DNA of 13,763 nucleotides, from positions 1-13,763 of the forward strand of contig QNBX01000120.1 in NCBI GenBank assembly GCA_003644265.1, read 5' to 3'. Position numbers and translations under genes: made by a program. Source of the DNA: Planctomycetota bacterium (GTDB taxonomy: Bacteria; Planctomycetota; B15-G4). This document shows, one piece after another, positions 5,953 through 12,935 of the stretch (position 1 is the first letter of the stretch; each line of letters opens with the position of its first letter). The notes beneath the pieces were generated by a model. That model worked only from the letters and a program-made list of their open reading frames with translations, had not been told where the DNA came from and did not search any database.

Positions 5953-7953
5953 ATGCAGAACCTCCTCAACCGCAGCGCGCGTCGCGCTCTCACCGGCGTC
6001 ACCCTCTCCCTCGCCCTGGGCTGGCTCGCGCCGGTCGCATCGGCGGACTTCGGCGGCTGGCAGATGGGCGCGTTCGCCGATCCGGCCAACCTGTCGCTGA
6101 CCCTCAACAACCTGCTCGGCGCGGGGACGAACATCCGCGAGATGTCGTCCACGTTCGGCGGCGGCTGGGTGATCATCACCGACTCGCCCTCCCAGGTGTT
6201 GCACTGGGGCGGCCCGGTGCCGAGCTCCTGCATCGTGAAGATCGAGGAGTACATCCAGAGCGGTCGCGAGATCGACGCGGTGGCCTTCACGCCCGGCGAC
6301 GGCTGGATGGTCATCGCCGAGGAGCTGGCCTGGCACGCCGGTCCCATGAGCTACGTGCCCGAGCTCGAGGGCGCGATCCTTGATCGCATCGGCGCCAACC
6401 AGCGCCTCACCGAGCTGGTCTTCGACGCGGACGGCGACGGCTGGACCCTGCTGAGCAACGGCGGCGCCTGGGCCACGAGCAAGGCCATGCCGTCCGACCT
6501 GTTCGCGGCGGTCGTCGAGCGCCACGCCCACAAGCGCACCATCCAGCGCATCCAGATGGATCACGAGGGCAACTGGGTGCTGTTCGCAGGCGACTGGTTC
6601 GCCAGTCGCAGCATCGACACCACGGCCTTCAACTGGATCAAGGACTTCCAGCGCCTGGAGCGTCAGCTCGACAACGTCATGCTCGGCCCGGGCGGCGGCT
6701 GGGTGCTGTTCAGCCACCACTCGTTCCAGCCCGACTTCAGCAACTCCATGCAGGCCATCGAGTACGGCCTCAAGGGTCTGAACCCCGACGGCAGCAACGT
6801 GTCGAACATCTGGCAGCGCATGCAGGACCTTGACGTCGCCGGCGTGACCCTCGGCGTCATCGAGAACAACCGCCTGCGCTGGGCCCGCGGCTACGGCGAG
6901 CTCGAGCTCGGCACCCAGGACTGGGTCCGCAGCGACAGCCCGTTCGACACCGCGTCCCTGTCCAAGACGATCTCGTCCATGCTGTTCCAGAACCTGGTGG
7001 ACGACGGCAACTTCCCCATCCACCTGGACATCAACGTCAAGCAGGCCGCCATCTGGGGCCCGGTGCTGTTCTGGAACAACCTGCTGTTCTGGGCCTGGTT
7101 CGGTCCGCAGCTCAAGGGCGGCATGCCTTTCACCCAGCTCAGCCTGCGTCGGCTCCTGTCCCACAGCGCGGCCACCCTGCCCCACGGCTCCACGTCGTTC
7201 CTGCCCGGCCAGCCGGCGCCCAGCACGCTGGAGATCCTGTTCGGCATCAACTACGTGGACGGCGACGTGGTGTACGGCGGCAGCAACATGCCCTGGTACG
7301 CCGAGGACCTGTTCGATGACGGCGGCAGTTACCAGCCCGGCGAGGTCTACAAGTACTCGGGCGGCGGCTACATGATCGCCCAGGCCATGATGGAGGCGGT
7401 CACCGGCCAGGACTTCCTGGTGCTCATGCAGGAGCGCGTCATCGGCCCGCTTGGATTGAACGACACGACCTTCGTGGCGCCCCTGCCCCCGGCGTTCTCC
7501 GGTCGCGCCGCCGTGCCGCACGACGGCAACGGCGACCCGCTCGCTCCCGCCGACCGCAAGTACTACCCCTGGCAGGCGGCCGGCGGCATGTGGTCCACGC
7601 CCAGCGACCTGGCCCAGTGCGTGCTGGTGCTCATGAACCTCGGCACCCACCCGCAGTACGACGACACGATCATGACCCCCCAGTCGTGCTTCAACATGAT
7701 GATGAAGCAGACGCCCGTGGGTGAGAGCAAGCGCTACGGCCTGGGCCTGAGCCTGTCCGCCAACTCGGTCGGTCCGTTCGACACCGAGTGGTTCGCCCAC
7801 GGCGGTGACCATTCCGAGGCGGCGGCCTACCTGGCCGGCTCCCCCGGTCGCGGCGAAGGCTTCGTGATCCTGATCAACGGCGGCGCCGAGGGTGCCGAGA
7901 CCCTGCGCAGCGAGATCTACGCCGAGTTCAAGGACGTGTACGGCTGGAACTGA
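5953..7953 (+). CDS. Exported serine hydrolase, beta-lactamase/PBP-like superfamily, with N-terminal Trp repeats
   Basis: This is 666 residues with a Sec signal peptide (1-31, cleavage after ASA). Residues about 45-275 hold five repeats centred on G(G/D/N)GW or GNW, with Trp at 72, 118, 164, 208 and 250, spaced 42-46 residues apart; they suggest a beta-propeller or beta-sheet domain. Residues about 290-660 are the serine hydrolase domain: SLSK with Ser335 and Lys338 as the catalytic pair, KYSGGG (467-472) in the place of the YxN motif with Tyr468, and HGG (616-618) in the place of KTG. This pattern fits esterase, D-aminopeptidase or PBP-like enzymes of the beta-lactamase fold better than a true beta-lactamase. 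The substrate is unknown. No strong Shine-Dalgarno precedes the ATG; two hairpins do. The enzyme should act outside the cytoplasmic membrane. Confidence 0.85.
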   Translation: MQNLLNRSARRALTGVTLSLALGWLAPVASADFGGWQMGAFADPANLSLTLNNLLGAGTNIREMSSTFGGGWVIITDSPSQVLHWGGPVPSSCIVKIEEYIQSGREIDAVAFTPGDGWMVIAEELAWHAGPMSYVPELEGAILDRIGANQRLTELVFDADGDGWTLLSNGGAWATSKAMPSDLFAAVVERHAHKRTIQRIQMDHEGNWVLFAGDWFASRSIDTTAFNWIKDFQRLERQLDNVMLGPGGGWVLFSHHSFQPDFSNSMQAIEYGLKGLNPDGSNVSNIWQRMQDLDVAGVTLGVIENNRLRWARGYGELELGTQDWVRSDSPFDTASLSKTISSMLFQNLVDDGNFPIHLDINVKQAAIWGPVLFWNNLLFWAWFGPQLKGGMPFTQLSLRRLLSHSAATLPHGSTSFLPGQPAPSTLEILFGINYVDGDVVYGGSNMPWYAEDLFDDGGSYQPGEVYKYSGGGYMIAQAMMEAVTGQDFLVLMQERVIGPLGLNDTTFVAPLPPAFSGRAAVPHDGNGDPLAPADRKYYPWQAAGGMWSTPSDLAQCVLVLMNLGTHPQYDDTIMTPQSCFNMMMKQTPVGESKRYGLGLSLSANSVGPFDTEWFAHGGDHSEAAAYLAGSPGRGEGFVILINGGAEGAETLRSEIYAEFKDVYGWN

Positions 7954-7965
7954 GCCGCGCGCTCG

Positions 7966-9117
7966 ATGTCGCAAGACCCTACCGCGCGCGGGGGTGGCCC
8001 GAAGAAGGTGATCCCAGCTCGTCGATGGCGGTCGGCGGTCGGGTGCGCGCCGATCACCTCAATACCTACGGCTATGAGCGCAACACGTCGCCCCAGATCG
8101 CCTCGTTCGCTGCGCGCGGTGTCGTCTTCGAGAACGCATTCAGCCAGGCGCCGTGGACACTGCCGTCGATCGATTCGGTGTTCACAGGCGCCCACCCCGC
8201 GAGGCACGGAGTCGTCCACCAGGGCCTGGCGCTGGCCCCCGATAGCAGCACCGTGTCGGGCATCATGCAAGCGGAGGGCTACTACACGGTGGCGTTCCAC
8301 GACGGCGGCTACCTGAACAGCGCTCAGGGTTTCCATCATCACTTCGATCGCTACGAGCGGATTAACGGGATGCGCTCGCTTGAGACCGTCGTCCGCTGGC
8401 TCGATGAACATCGGGACCTGCCGTTCTTCATGTTCCTGCATACCTATGACGTCCATGCACCCTACGGCTCGGTGCCCAAGGAGTATCGGGAGCGGTTCGC
8501 CCGTGAGGGTGTAACGAGCCAGTTCGACTTGGCACTCAAGAAGCCCGTCGACCATTGGCATGACCAGGAGATGCCCCGCTTCGAACCCAACGACTACGAG
8601 CGGATGCGGGACCTCTACGATGGAGAGATCCGGTTCGTGGATGACCAGCTCGGGCGATTGTTCAGCGCGTTGGATGACCTGGACCTGGAGGACCGCACCC
8701 ACGTGATCCTGGTGTCGGACCACGGAGAGGAGTTCGGCGAGCACGGGAAGTTCGAGCACCACAACGGCAACCTCTACCGCGAGTTGTCGAACGTCCCCTT
8801 GATCTGGGTGGGGCCAGGCGTGGCGGGCGGCCGATCCGTGAAGGAGGTGGTACAGACGATCGACATCCTGCCGACGGTCCTGGATCGCCTGGGTATCGAC
8901 CCGCTTGCCGCCGGCGACATCGATGGTCGCTCGCTCGGCCCGCTGCTCGACGAGAGCGGGCCATCGCCGAAGCGCGAAGGGCTGGCGGCGTTCAGCGAGA
9001 CTCACGAGCGGGGTAGAGCTCGCTCCGTGCGCTCGGCCGCGCGAAGGCGCGCCGGAGGCATCCGACCTCGACGAGCAGACCCTCGAGGACCTCCGGGCGC
9101 TGGGTTACATCAAGTAA
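7966..9117 (+). pseudogene. Sulfatase family (alkaline-phosphatase superfamily), frameshifted at both ends
   Basis: The start MSQDPTARGGGPKKVI (ATG 7966) leads into the place where the family has ISxDTxRADH, but after GTGATC (8012) about 32 bases of other sequence intervene. The body resumes in another frame as VRADHLNTYGYERNTSP (8043 on). The Asp of the lost ISxDT motif is a metal ligand. The body contains APWTLPSIDSVFTG (Thr at 8157-8159 in the nucleophile position, as in some sulfatase-like families), HTYDVHAPYG and VSDHGEEFGEHGKFEHH (metal-binding His/Asp). It fades after FSETHERGRARSVR near 9035. The family's usual C-terminus, SDLDEQTLEDLRALGYIK, appears at 9061-9114 in a third-position-shifted frame, so a stretch that normally lies between them is gone. 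A shortened protein from ATG 8025 (8025-9329) is possible but would lack a metal ligand. Codon use is less GC3-biased than in the hydrolase upstream. Confidence 0.75.
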
Positions 9118-9119
9118 AC

Positions 9120-9155
9120 AGGGCCTGCGACGGCAGTCTCTCTGCGCAAGGCCCT
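9120..9155. terminator. Hairpin between convergent genes
   Basis: AGGGCCT (9120-9126) pairs with AGGCCCT (9149-9155). Inside it, GCAG (9133-9136) pairs with CTGC (9142-9145) around TCTCT. It lies three bases after the TAA of the sulfatase remnant and about 90 bases beyond the stop of the kinase gene that converges from the right. A two-way terminator fits the position, but there is no T tract. Confidence 0.45.
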
Positions 9156-9246
9156 CATGGAACGACATCGAGTCGCTGCCGAGGCCGTCGACCGCCGTCC
9201 TTTGGGGCCGACCGTCGACCGGAGCGCGCCGGGCCTCTCACCGAAC

Positions 9247-11709
9247 TCAGTGACCGTCACGTATTCCCGCCACCTGCGCACGGATCTGGGCCAACAATGC
9301 CCCCTGGTCGAGGCCGCCCTTCTCGATGAGACCCACGATGCCACCGTTGAGTCGACGGCGCTCCTCGCCCGTCACCTGCTTGGCCGTCACCACCACGATA
9401 GGGATGAAGCGGGAGGCATCACGTTTGCGCATCTCGACCACGAAGTCGAAGCCGTTCATCACCGGCATCAACAGGTCCAGCAGGATCAAGGAGGGCTCTT
9501 GCTGCGAGACCTGTTCGAGCGCCAGCTTGCCGTTCTCGGCCTCGTTGACTTCCCAGCCCTCGTCCACCAGGGCGCGGCAAAGGAGCTCTCGGTTCTCCGC
9601 GATGTCATCCACGACGAGTGCGCGACGTGCCGAGCCCGGTTTCGCGTGGCGATCGAGCAACTGCACCAACTGGTCGCGCTGTACGGGCTTGGTCAGGAAC
9701 TCCGTAGCTCCGAGCGCGTAGCCCAGCCCCCGGTCGTCGGTCATGGTCACCATGATCACGGGGATGTCGCGTGTCGTGGAATCGGCCTTCAACTCGCGCA
9801 GAACGTCCCAGCCATCCATGTCGGGCATCGTCACGTCGAGCGTGATCGCCACGGGGTGAATCGAGCGGGCCAAGCGGAGCGCTTCGGCCCCGCTGCTGGC
9901 CGTCACCACCCGCACGCCGGCACCCTGCAACGTGCGCCCCAGCAGATCGAGCGCGGTGGGGTCATCGTCGATCACGAGCACGACGCGCTCCTCGGCATCG
10001 GGCTGCGGCGTGACGGCCGCGGGAGCCTCGGCGTCGGGCTGGGTGCCTTCGACGTGGACCTCGAGCGGCATCCGGATCGTGAACGTCGAGCCCTCGCCCA
10101 ACGTGCTGACTAGCGCGATGTCGCCGCCCATCATCTGGCAGAAGCGCTGCGTGATGGCCAGCCCCAAGCCCGTACCGCCGTAGTTGCGGCTGGTGGTCTC
10201 GTCCGCCTGGCTGAACTCCTTGAACACGTGATCGAGCTTCTCCGGCGCGATGCCGATCCCCGAGTCCGACACGGAGTAGCGCACCCAGTCCACGCCCTCC
10301 ACCTGCTCCACCTGCGCCGCGAGACGGACTTCTCCGTGATGCGTGAACTTCGCAGCGTTGCTCAACAGGTTGAACAGCATCTGGCGCACCTTGGTGAGGT
10401 CGGCGCGCGCGTCGCCGAGGGAGGGGGCGACCTCGATCTCCAACGTGTTCTCGTTCTTGGTGATCAGCCCTTCTACGGTGGACGCCACTTCGCTGATCAT
10501 CCGCGGGATCTGAAACGTCTCCACGAAGAGATCCATCTTCCGGGCCTCGATCTTCGACAGATCCAGCACGTCGTTGATCAGCGCCAGGAGGTGGCCGCCA
10601 GCGCTACGGATCTTGCCCAGGTCCGCGAGCGCCTCCTCGTTGCCGCTGTCTTCGGCGTCCTCCATCAGCATCTCGCTGTAGCCGAGGATGGCGTTCATGG
10701 GTGTGCGCAGCTCGTGGCTCATGTTGGCCAGGAACGCGCTCTTCGCGCGATTCGCCGCATCGGCCGACTCGCGTGCCTGCGCCAACTCGGCGGCGCTGCG
10801 GTCGCGCTCGGCGATGTCGCCCTCGATCGCCTGCGACATCTGGTTGAAGGCCCTGGCGACCTGACCGACCTCGTCCTGGCCGCGCACCGGCACGCGCCCG
10901 CTGTAGTCACCGCTCTCGACACGATGGGCGGCTATGGAGAGTTCGACGGCTGGTCGGATCACGCGTCGCCGCAGCTGCACGAAGCCCAAGACGAGCAGCG
11001 CGACGATCAAGCCCATGACGCCCAGAGCGGATCGATCGAGAATGTGGGCGTGCGCCTGTAGATTGCCGATCTCCCGCGCGGTCCTCTCCTCCACCATCGA
11101 CGTGAACTCTTCGATCGGTGCCATGATCTCGGCCTTGGCGCGATGGTAGGCCGGGCCGTGGAGGATCTTGCCGGCCAGCGCAAGCGCCGGTTCGCTGCGC
11201 ACGGTGTAGCGACCGTCCTTGTCTGCAGACAGCCCCTTCACGGCGGCCATCGCCCGGTCTTCGAGGGCCACCAACGCGTCAGAGTGGCTCTGCGACTCGC
11301 GCAACTTGGCGAACTCATCCTCGGAGAAGTGCATGCGGCGCATCAGCTGCTGGAGCGCCACCGGCTCACCGTCGGGACGGGGCTTCTCGCCCGTCGCCGT
11401 CATGAAGTCCCAGTAGATGCCGCCGTAGTTCTCGGGGCGCGGCGCCTCTCCGTTGCGGATGGCCAGGATGTTTCGGAAGTGCTCCTCATAGATGGGATCG
11501 CCGCTGACCACGTACGTGCGGGCCATGCGGGTGAGGTCATCCGAACTCTGCCTCAGTTCATCGGCCAGCTTGTACGAGGTGTAGTGACGTGCCTGGGCGG
11601 CCGCGAGCGAGCGTTGGTTCTGCACCTCGAGCGTCATCAGGAAGAACATCGTCGCGAGCAGCGCCAGGGCCGTGACGACGATGACCGCGGAGCCCTGCCT
11701 GATGGACAT
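9247..11709 (-). CDS. Membrane hybrid sensor histidine kinase with two receiver domains
   Basis: This is 820 residues. TM1 covers about 8-27, an extracytoplasmic mostly helical sensor about 30-225 (includes MARTYVVSGDPIYEEHF and YGGIYWDF), TM2 about 227-246 and HAMP about 247-300. The HisKA H-box is SHELRTP with His332 as the phosphorylation site. The ATPase domain shows the N-box NLLSNAAKF near 450, G1 DSGIGIAPE near 482 and G2 GGTGLGLA near 510. Receiver 1 (about 573-690) has IDDDP, phospho-acceptor Asp625, VTMTD and LTKP; receiver 2 (about 694-815) has VDDIAENR, Asp745, VTAK and IEKGG. Both look functional. No HPt or DNA-binding output domain follows, so phosphate must pass to a partner encoded elsewhere. 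The start at 11709 is chosen because TM1 begins there and AGGA lies nine bases upstream; in-frame codons up to 12033 give an Arg-rich peptide without bacterial features. Confidence 0.92.
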   Translation of the reverse strand: MSIRQGSAVIVVTALALLATMFFLMTLEVQNQRSLAAAQARHYTSYKLADELRQSSDDLTRMARTYVVSGDPIYEEHFRNILAIRNGEAPRPENYGGIYWDFMTATGEKPRPDGEPVALQQLMRRMHFSEDEFAKLRESQSHSDALVALEDRAMAAVKGLSADKDGRYTVRSEPALALAGKILHGPAYHRAKAEIMAPIEEFTSMVEERTAREIGNLQAHAHILDRSALGVMGLIVALLVLGFVQLRRRVIRPAVELSIAAHRVESGDYSGRVPVRGQDEVGQVARAFNQMSQAIEGDIAERDRSAAELAQARESADAANRAKSAFLANMSHELRTPMNAILGYSEMLMEDAEDSGNEEALADLGKIRSAGGHLLALINDVLDLSKIEARKMDLFVETFQIPRMISEVASTVEGLITKNENTLEIEVAPSLGDARADLTKVRQMLFNLLSNAAKFTHHGEVRLAAQVEQVEGVDWVRYSVSDSGIGIAPEKLDHVFKEFSQADETTSRNYGGTGLGLAITQRFCQMMGGDIALVSTLGEGSTFTIRMPLEVHVEGTQPDAEAPAAVTPQPDAEERVVLVIDDDPTALDLLGRTLQGAGVRVVTASSGAEALRLARSIHPVAITLDVTMPDMDGWDVLRELKADSTTRDIPVIMVTMTDDRGLGYALGATEFLTKPVQRDQLVQLLDRHAKPGSARRALVVDDIAENRELLCRALVDEGWEVNEAENGKLALEQVSQQEPSLILLDLLMPVMNGFDFVVEMRKRDASRFIPIVVVTAKQVTGEERRRLNGGIVGLIEKGGLDQGALLAQIRAQVAGIRDGH

Positions 11710-12051
11710 GTGGGTGGATCCTGGACTCGAGAATGCGTCGCGACGGATGCCGGAATCCAGCGACGCAACGATCGAGATGAGCATACGGACTGGACCCCAT
11801 TCCTCCACATGCGTGCGCTCCAGGAGCAGGGCCAACAGGGATCGCAGGAGAGCCAGGCACCGGGATCTCCTGAGCGGCAAGCTGACGGATGGGTTGGAGA
11901 GGCCCCTGAGGTGGGGGCGTGGCGGGCCCGCGATCTCTCTCGTCCTCAGACGCTCGCGCCGCGTCCCTCGGAACTCCCCACGCTGGCAGCCAGCGGTCGC
12001 GGGAGGAGTTTCGGAAGAAGCGGCTTCCAACAACGAGTCGGCCTCCGCAAC
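11710..12051. other. Region upstream of the kinase, no gene seen
   Basis: Both strands are open here, but the peptides are Arg/Ser/Pro-rich and match nothing. GCGTCGC (11735-11741) and GCGACGC (11760-11766) form an inverted repeat 26-57 bases before the kinase start, a possible leader stem or operator half-site pair. I found no convincing -35/-10 pair for the kinase. Confidence 0.4.
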
Positions 12052-12286
12052 ATGTCGCTCATGGAGCGCCCCCCCTACCGACCGAGTCCTTCCCGGACGA
12101 GCGCAAGCAAGTGCTGCAGGACCTTCGTGGCGCGCTGATCGGGGCGCTGACCGCGGTCGGTGTCGATCCGGAGCGCCCCCAGGAGGTGGCCCGGCGACTC
12201 GGCCTGCATCGCAACCTCACCTGGAAAGTGTCGAAGATCGTCACCGGCCGAGATGTCTTCGCGTCCGTCTCGCATGTCCTGGGCCG
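12052..12286 (+). pseudogene. N-terminal part of an HTH-type protein, frameshifted in a C run
   Basis: From ATG 12052 the frame reads MSLMERPP, then breaks at seven Cs (12069-12075). In the next frame it reads LPTESFPDERKQVLQDLRG, then PQEVARRLGLHRNLTWKVSKIV and GRDVFASVSHV. One more C in the run would join them into a single protein. EVARRLGLHRNLTWKVSKIV has the spacing of a helix-turn-helix, and the segment resembles the start of unnamed planctomycete regulator-like proteins that I remember. After about 12286 the similarity ends; the rest of the protein is missing. No Shine-Dalgarno is evident. It diverges from the kinase gene. Confidence 0.5.
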
Positions 12287-12339
12287 GTTCCGGGCTCGTG
12301 TCCGCGAGAGGCGCCCGGTCGGACGCCAAGCCGTCCTGG

Positions 12340-12480
12340 CCGGACACGGTGCCTGGTTCATCAGCCAGATCTCGAAGTCGCCAGCGTTGATCGCCGCCAC
12401 GTGCAGGGAGCGCGCGGCGAGTTCACCCAGCATCTCCGTCACCACGAACGGCTGCGTGACTTGCGCGAAGAGTCGGCGGC
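12340..12480 (-). other. Minus-strand segment with coding-like codon use, unidentified
   Basis: The minus strand reads LFAQVTQPFVVTEMLGELAA, then RSLHVAAINAGDFEIWLMNQ, with almost all codons ending in G or C and a protein-like mix of residues. The plus strand is also open and GC3-rich here, so the coding strand is uncertain. There is no start signal and the frame becomes Arg-rich on both sides. It may be one more gene fragment. I do not recognise it. Confidence 0.25.
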
Positions 12481-12519
12481 GGCCCCCACGCTTCTGGCGG
12501 CACAGCACATCCACCCCGC

Positions 12520-12674
12520 AGGTGCTGCGCTTCACCAACGCGCTCGGCGGCTACTCGCAGTCGGTGCCCTGGCCGGCCGGCATCCCCGCGGGCGTGCCAA
12601 TCTACATGCAGTTCCTGGTCCCCGACCTGACCATGACCCCCAACACCCAAGACCTGCACCCTGGACGGCGCTAG
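12520..12674 (+). pseudogene. C-terminal fragment of a secreted protein of the planctomycete type
   Basis: The frame ending at TAG 12672-12674 reads VLRFTNALGGYSQSVPWPAG, then IPAGVPIYMQFLVPDLTM and a short tail. The PWPAGIPAG...YMQF pattern matches the closing domain of the protein at 3760-5436 (MPAGVPTGTQLWLQW) and its family. Only this last domain is left. It is fused in frame to the preceding HTH fragment by chance or rearrangement, with no signal peptide or upstream modules. Confidence 0.5.
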
Positions 12675-12722
12675 CTAAAACCCGCCGCTGACTGGCTCCG
12701 AAGACCGACCCACCTCTGACTC

Positions 12723-12902
12723 AAGAACATCGTCGGCGGTGAACTCAAGGGCTACACGGAGCTGCTGGTCGAGGCGCGCGAGGAGGCCATCCGCCGCATG
12801 GAGGCGCAGGAGCTGGGCGCCGATGCCATCGTCAACGTGCGCCTCTCCACATCGTCCGTGGCCCAGGGTGCCGCCGAGATCCTCGCGGACGGCACGCCCT
12901 GG
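12723..12902 (+). pseudogene. YbjQ (UPF0145 / DUF74) family fragment
   Basis: The frame from 12723 reads KNIVGGELKGYTELLVEARE, EAIRRMEAQELGADAIVNVR and LSTSSVAQGAAEILADGT. This is the C-terminal two-thirds of a YbjQ-family protein (usual length about 100-110 residues), whose members normally end near AEILAYGTAV. The N-terminal TTT-x-x-x-PG-type start is missing: a TGA and unrelated sequence lie just before 12723. The expected Tyr is Asp, and the end runs on into unrelated sequence (PWVGHGVCG), so the C-terminus is also damaged. YbjQ proteins are thought to form ring-shaped oligomers; their role is unclear. Confidence 0.7.
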
Positions 12903-12903
12903 G
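12862..12903 (-). terminator. Long GC-rich hairpin after the FG-GAP gene
   Basis: CCCAGGG (12862-12868) pairs with CCCTGGG (12897-12903), TGCCG (12869-12873) pairs with CGGCA (12890-12894) with two bases bulged, and CGAG/CTCG form an inner stem. It starts 33 bases beyond the stop of the minus-strand gene ending at 12936. It overlaps the YbjQ remnant, so part of the symmetry may come from coding sequence. There is no T tract. Confidence 0.35.
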
Positions 12904-12935
12904 TCGGACACGGGGTCTGCGGCGTCGCTCCCGCC

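Noticed and set aside
5953..7953. Antibiotic-resistance beta-lactamase
   Set aside because: KYSGG and HGG replace the YxN and KTG motifs of true class C enzymes, and the large N-terminal repeat domain does not fit; a PBP-like esterase or peptidase is more likely.
5734..7974. Minus-strand ORF of 746 codons opposite the serine hydrolase
   Set aside because: Composition is Val/Gly/His/Arg-rich with no motifs, while the plus strand has catalytic motifs and a signal peptide.
7917..9005. Minus-strand ORF opposite the sulfatase remnant
   Set aside because: It mirrors the sulfatase frame and has no start signal or domain.
9157..11061. Plus-strand ORFs at 9157-10113 and 10228-11061
   Set aside because: Both are antisense to the kinase, whose domains are unmistakable; their His/Arg-rich peptides match nothing.
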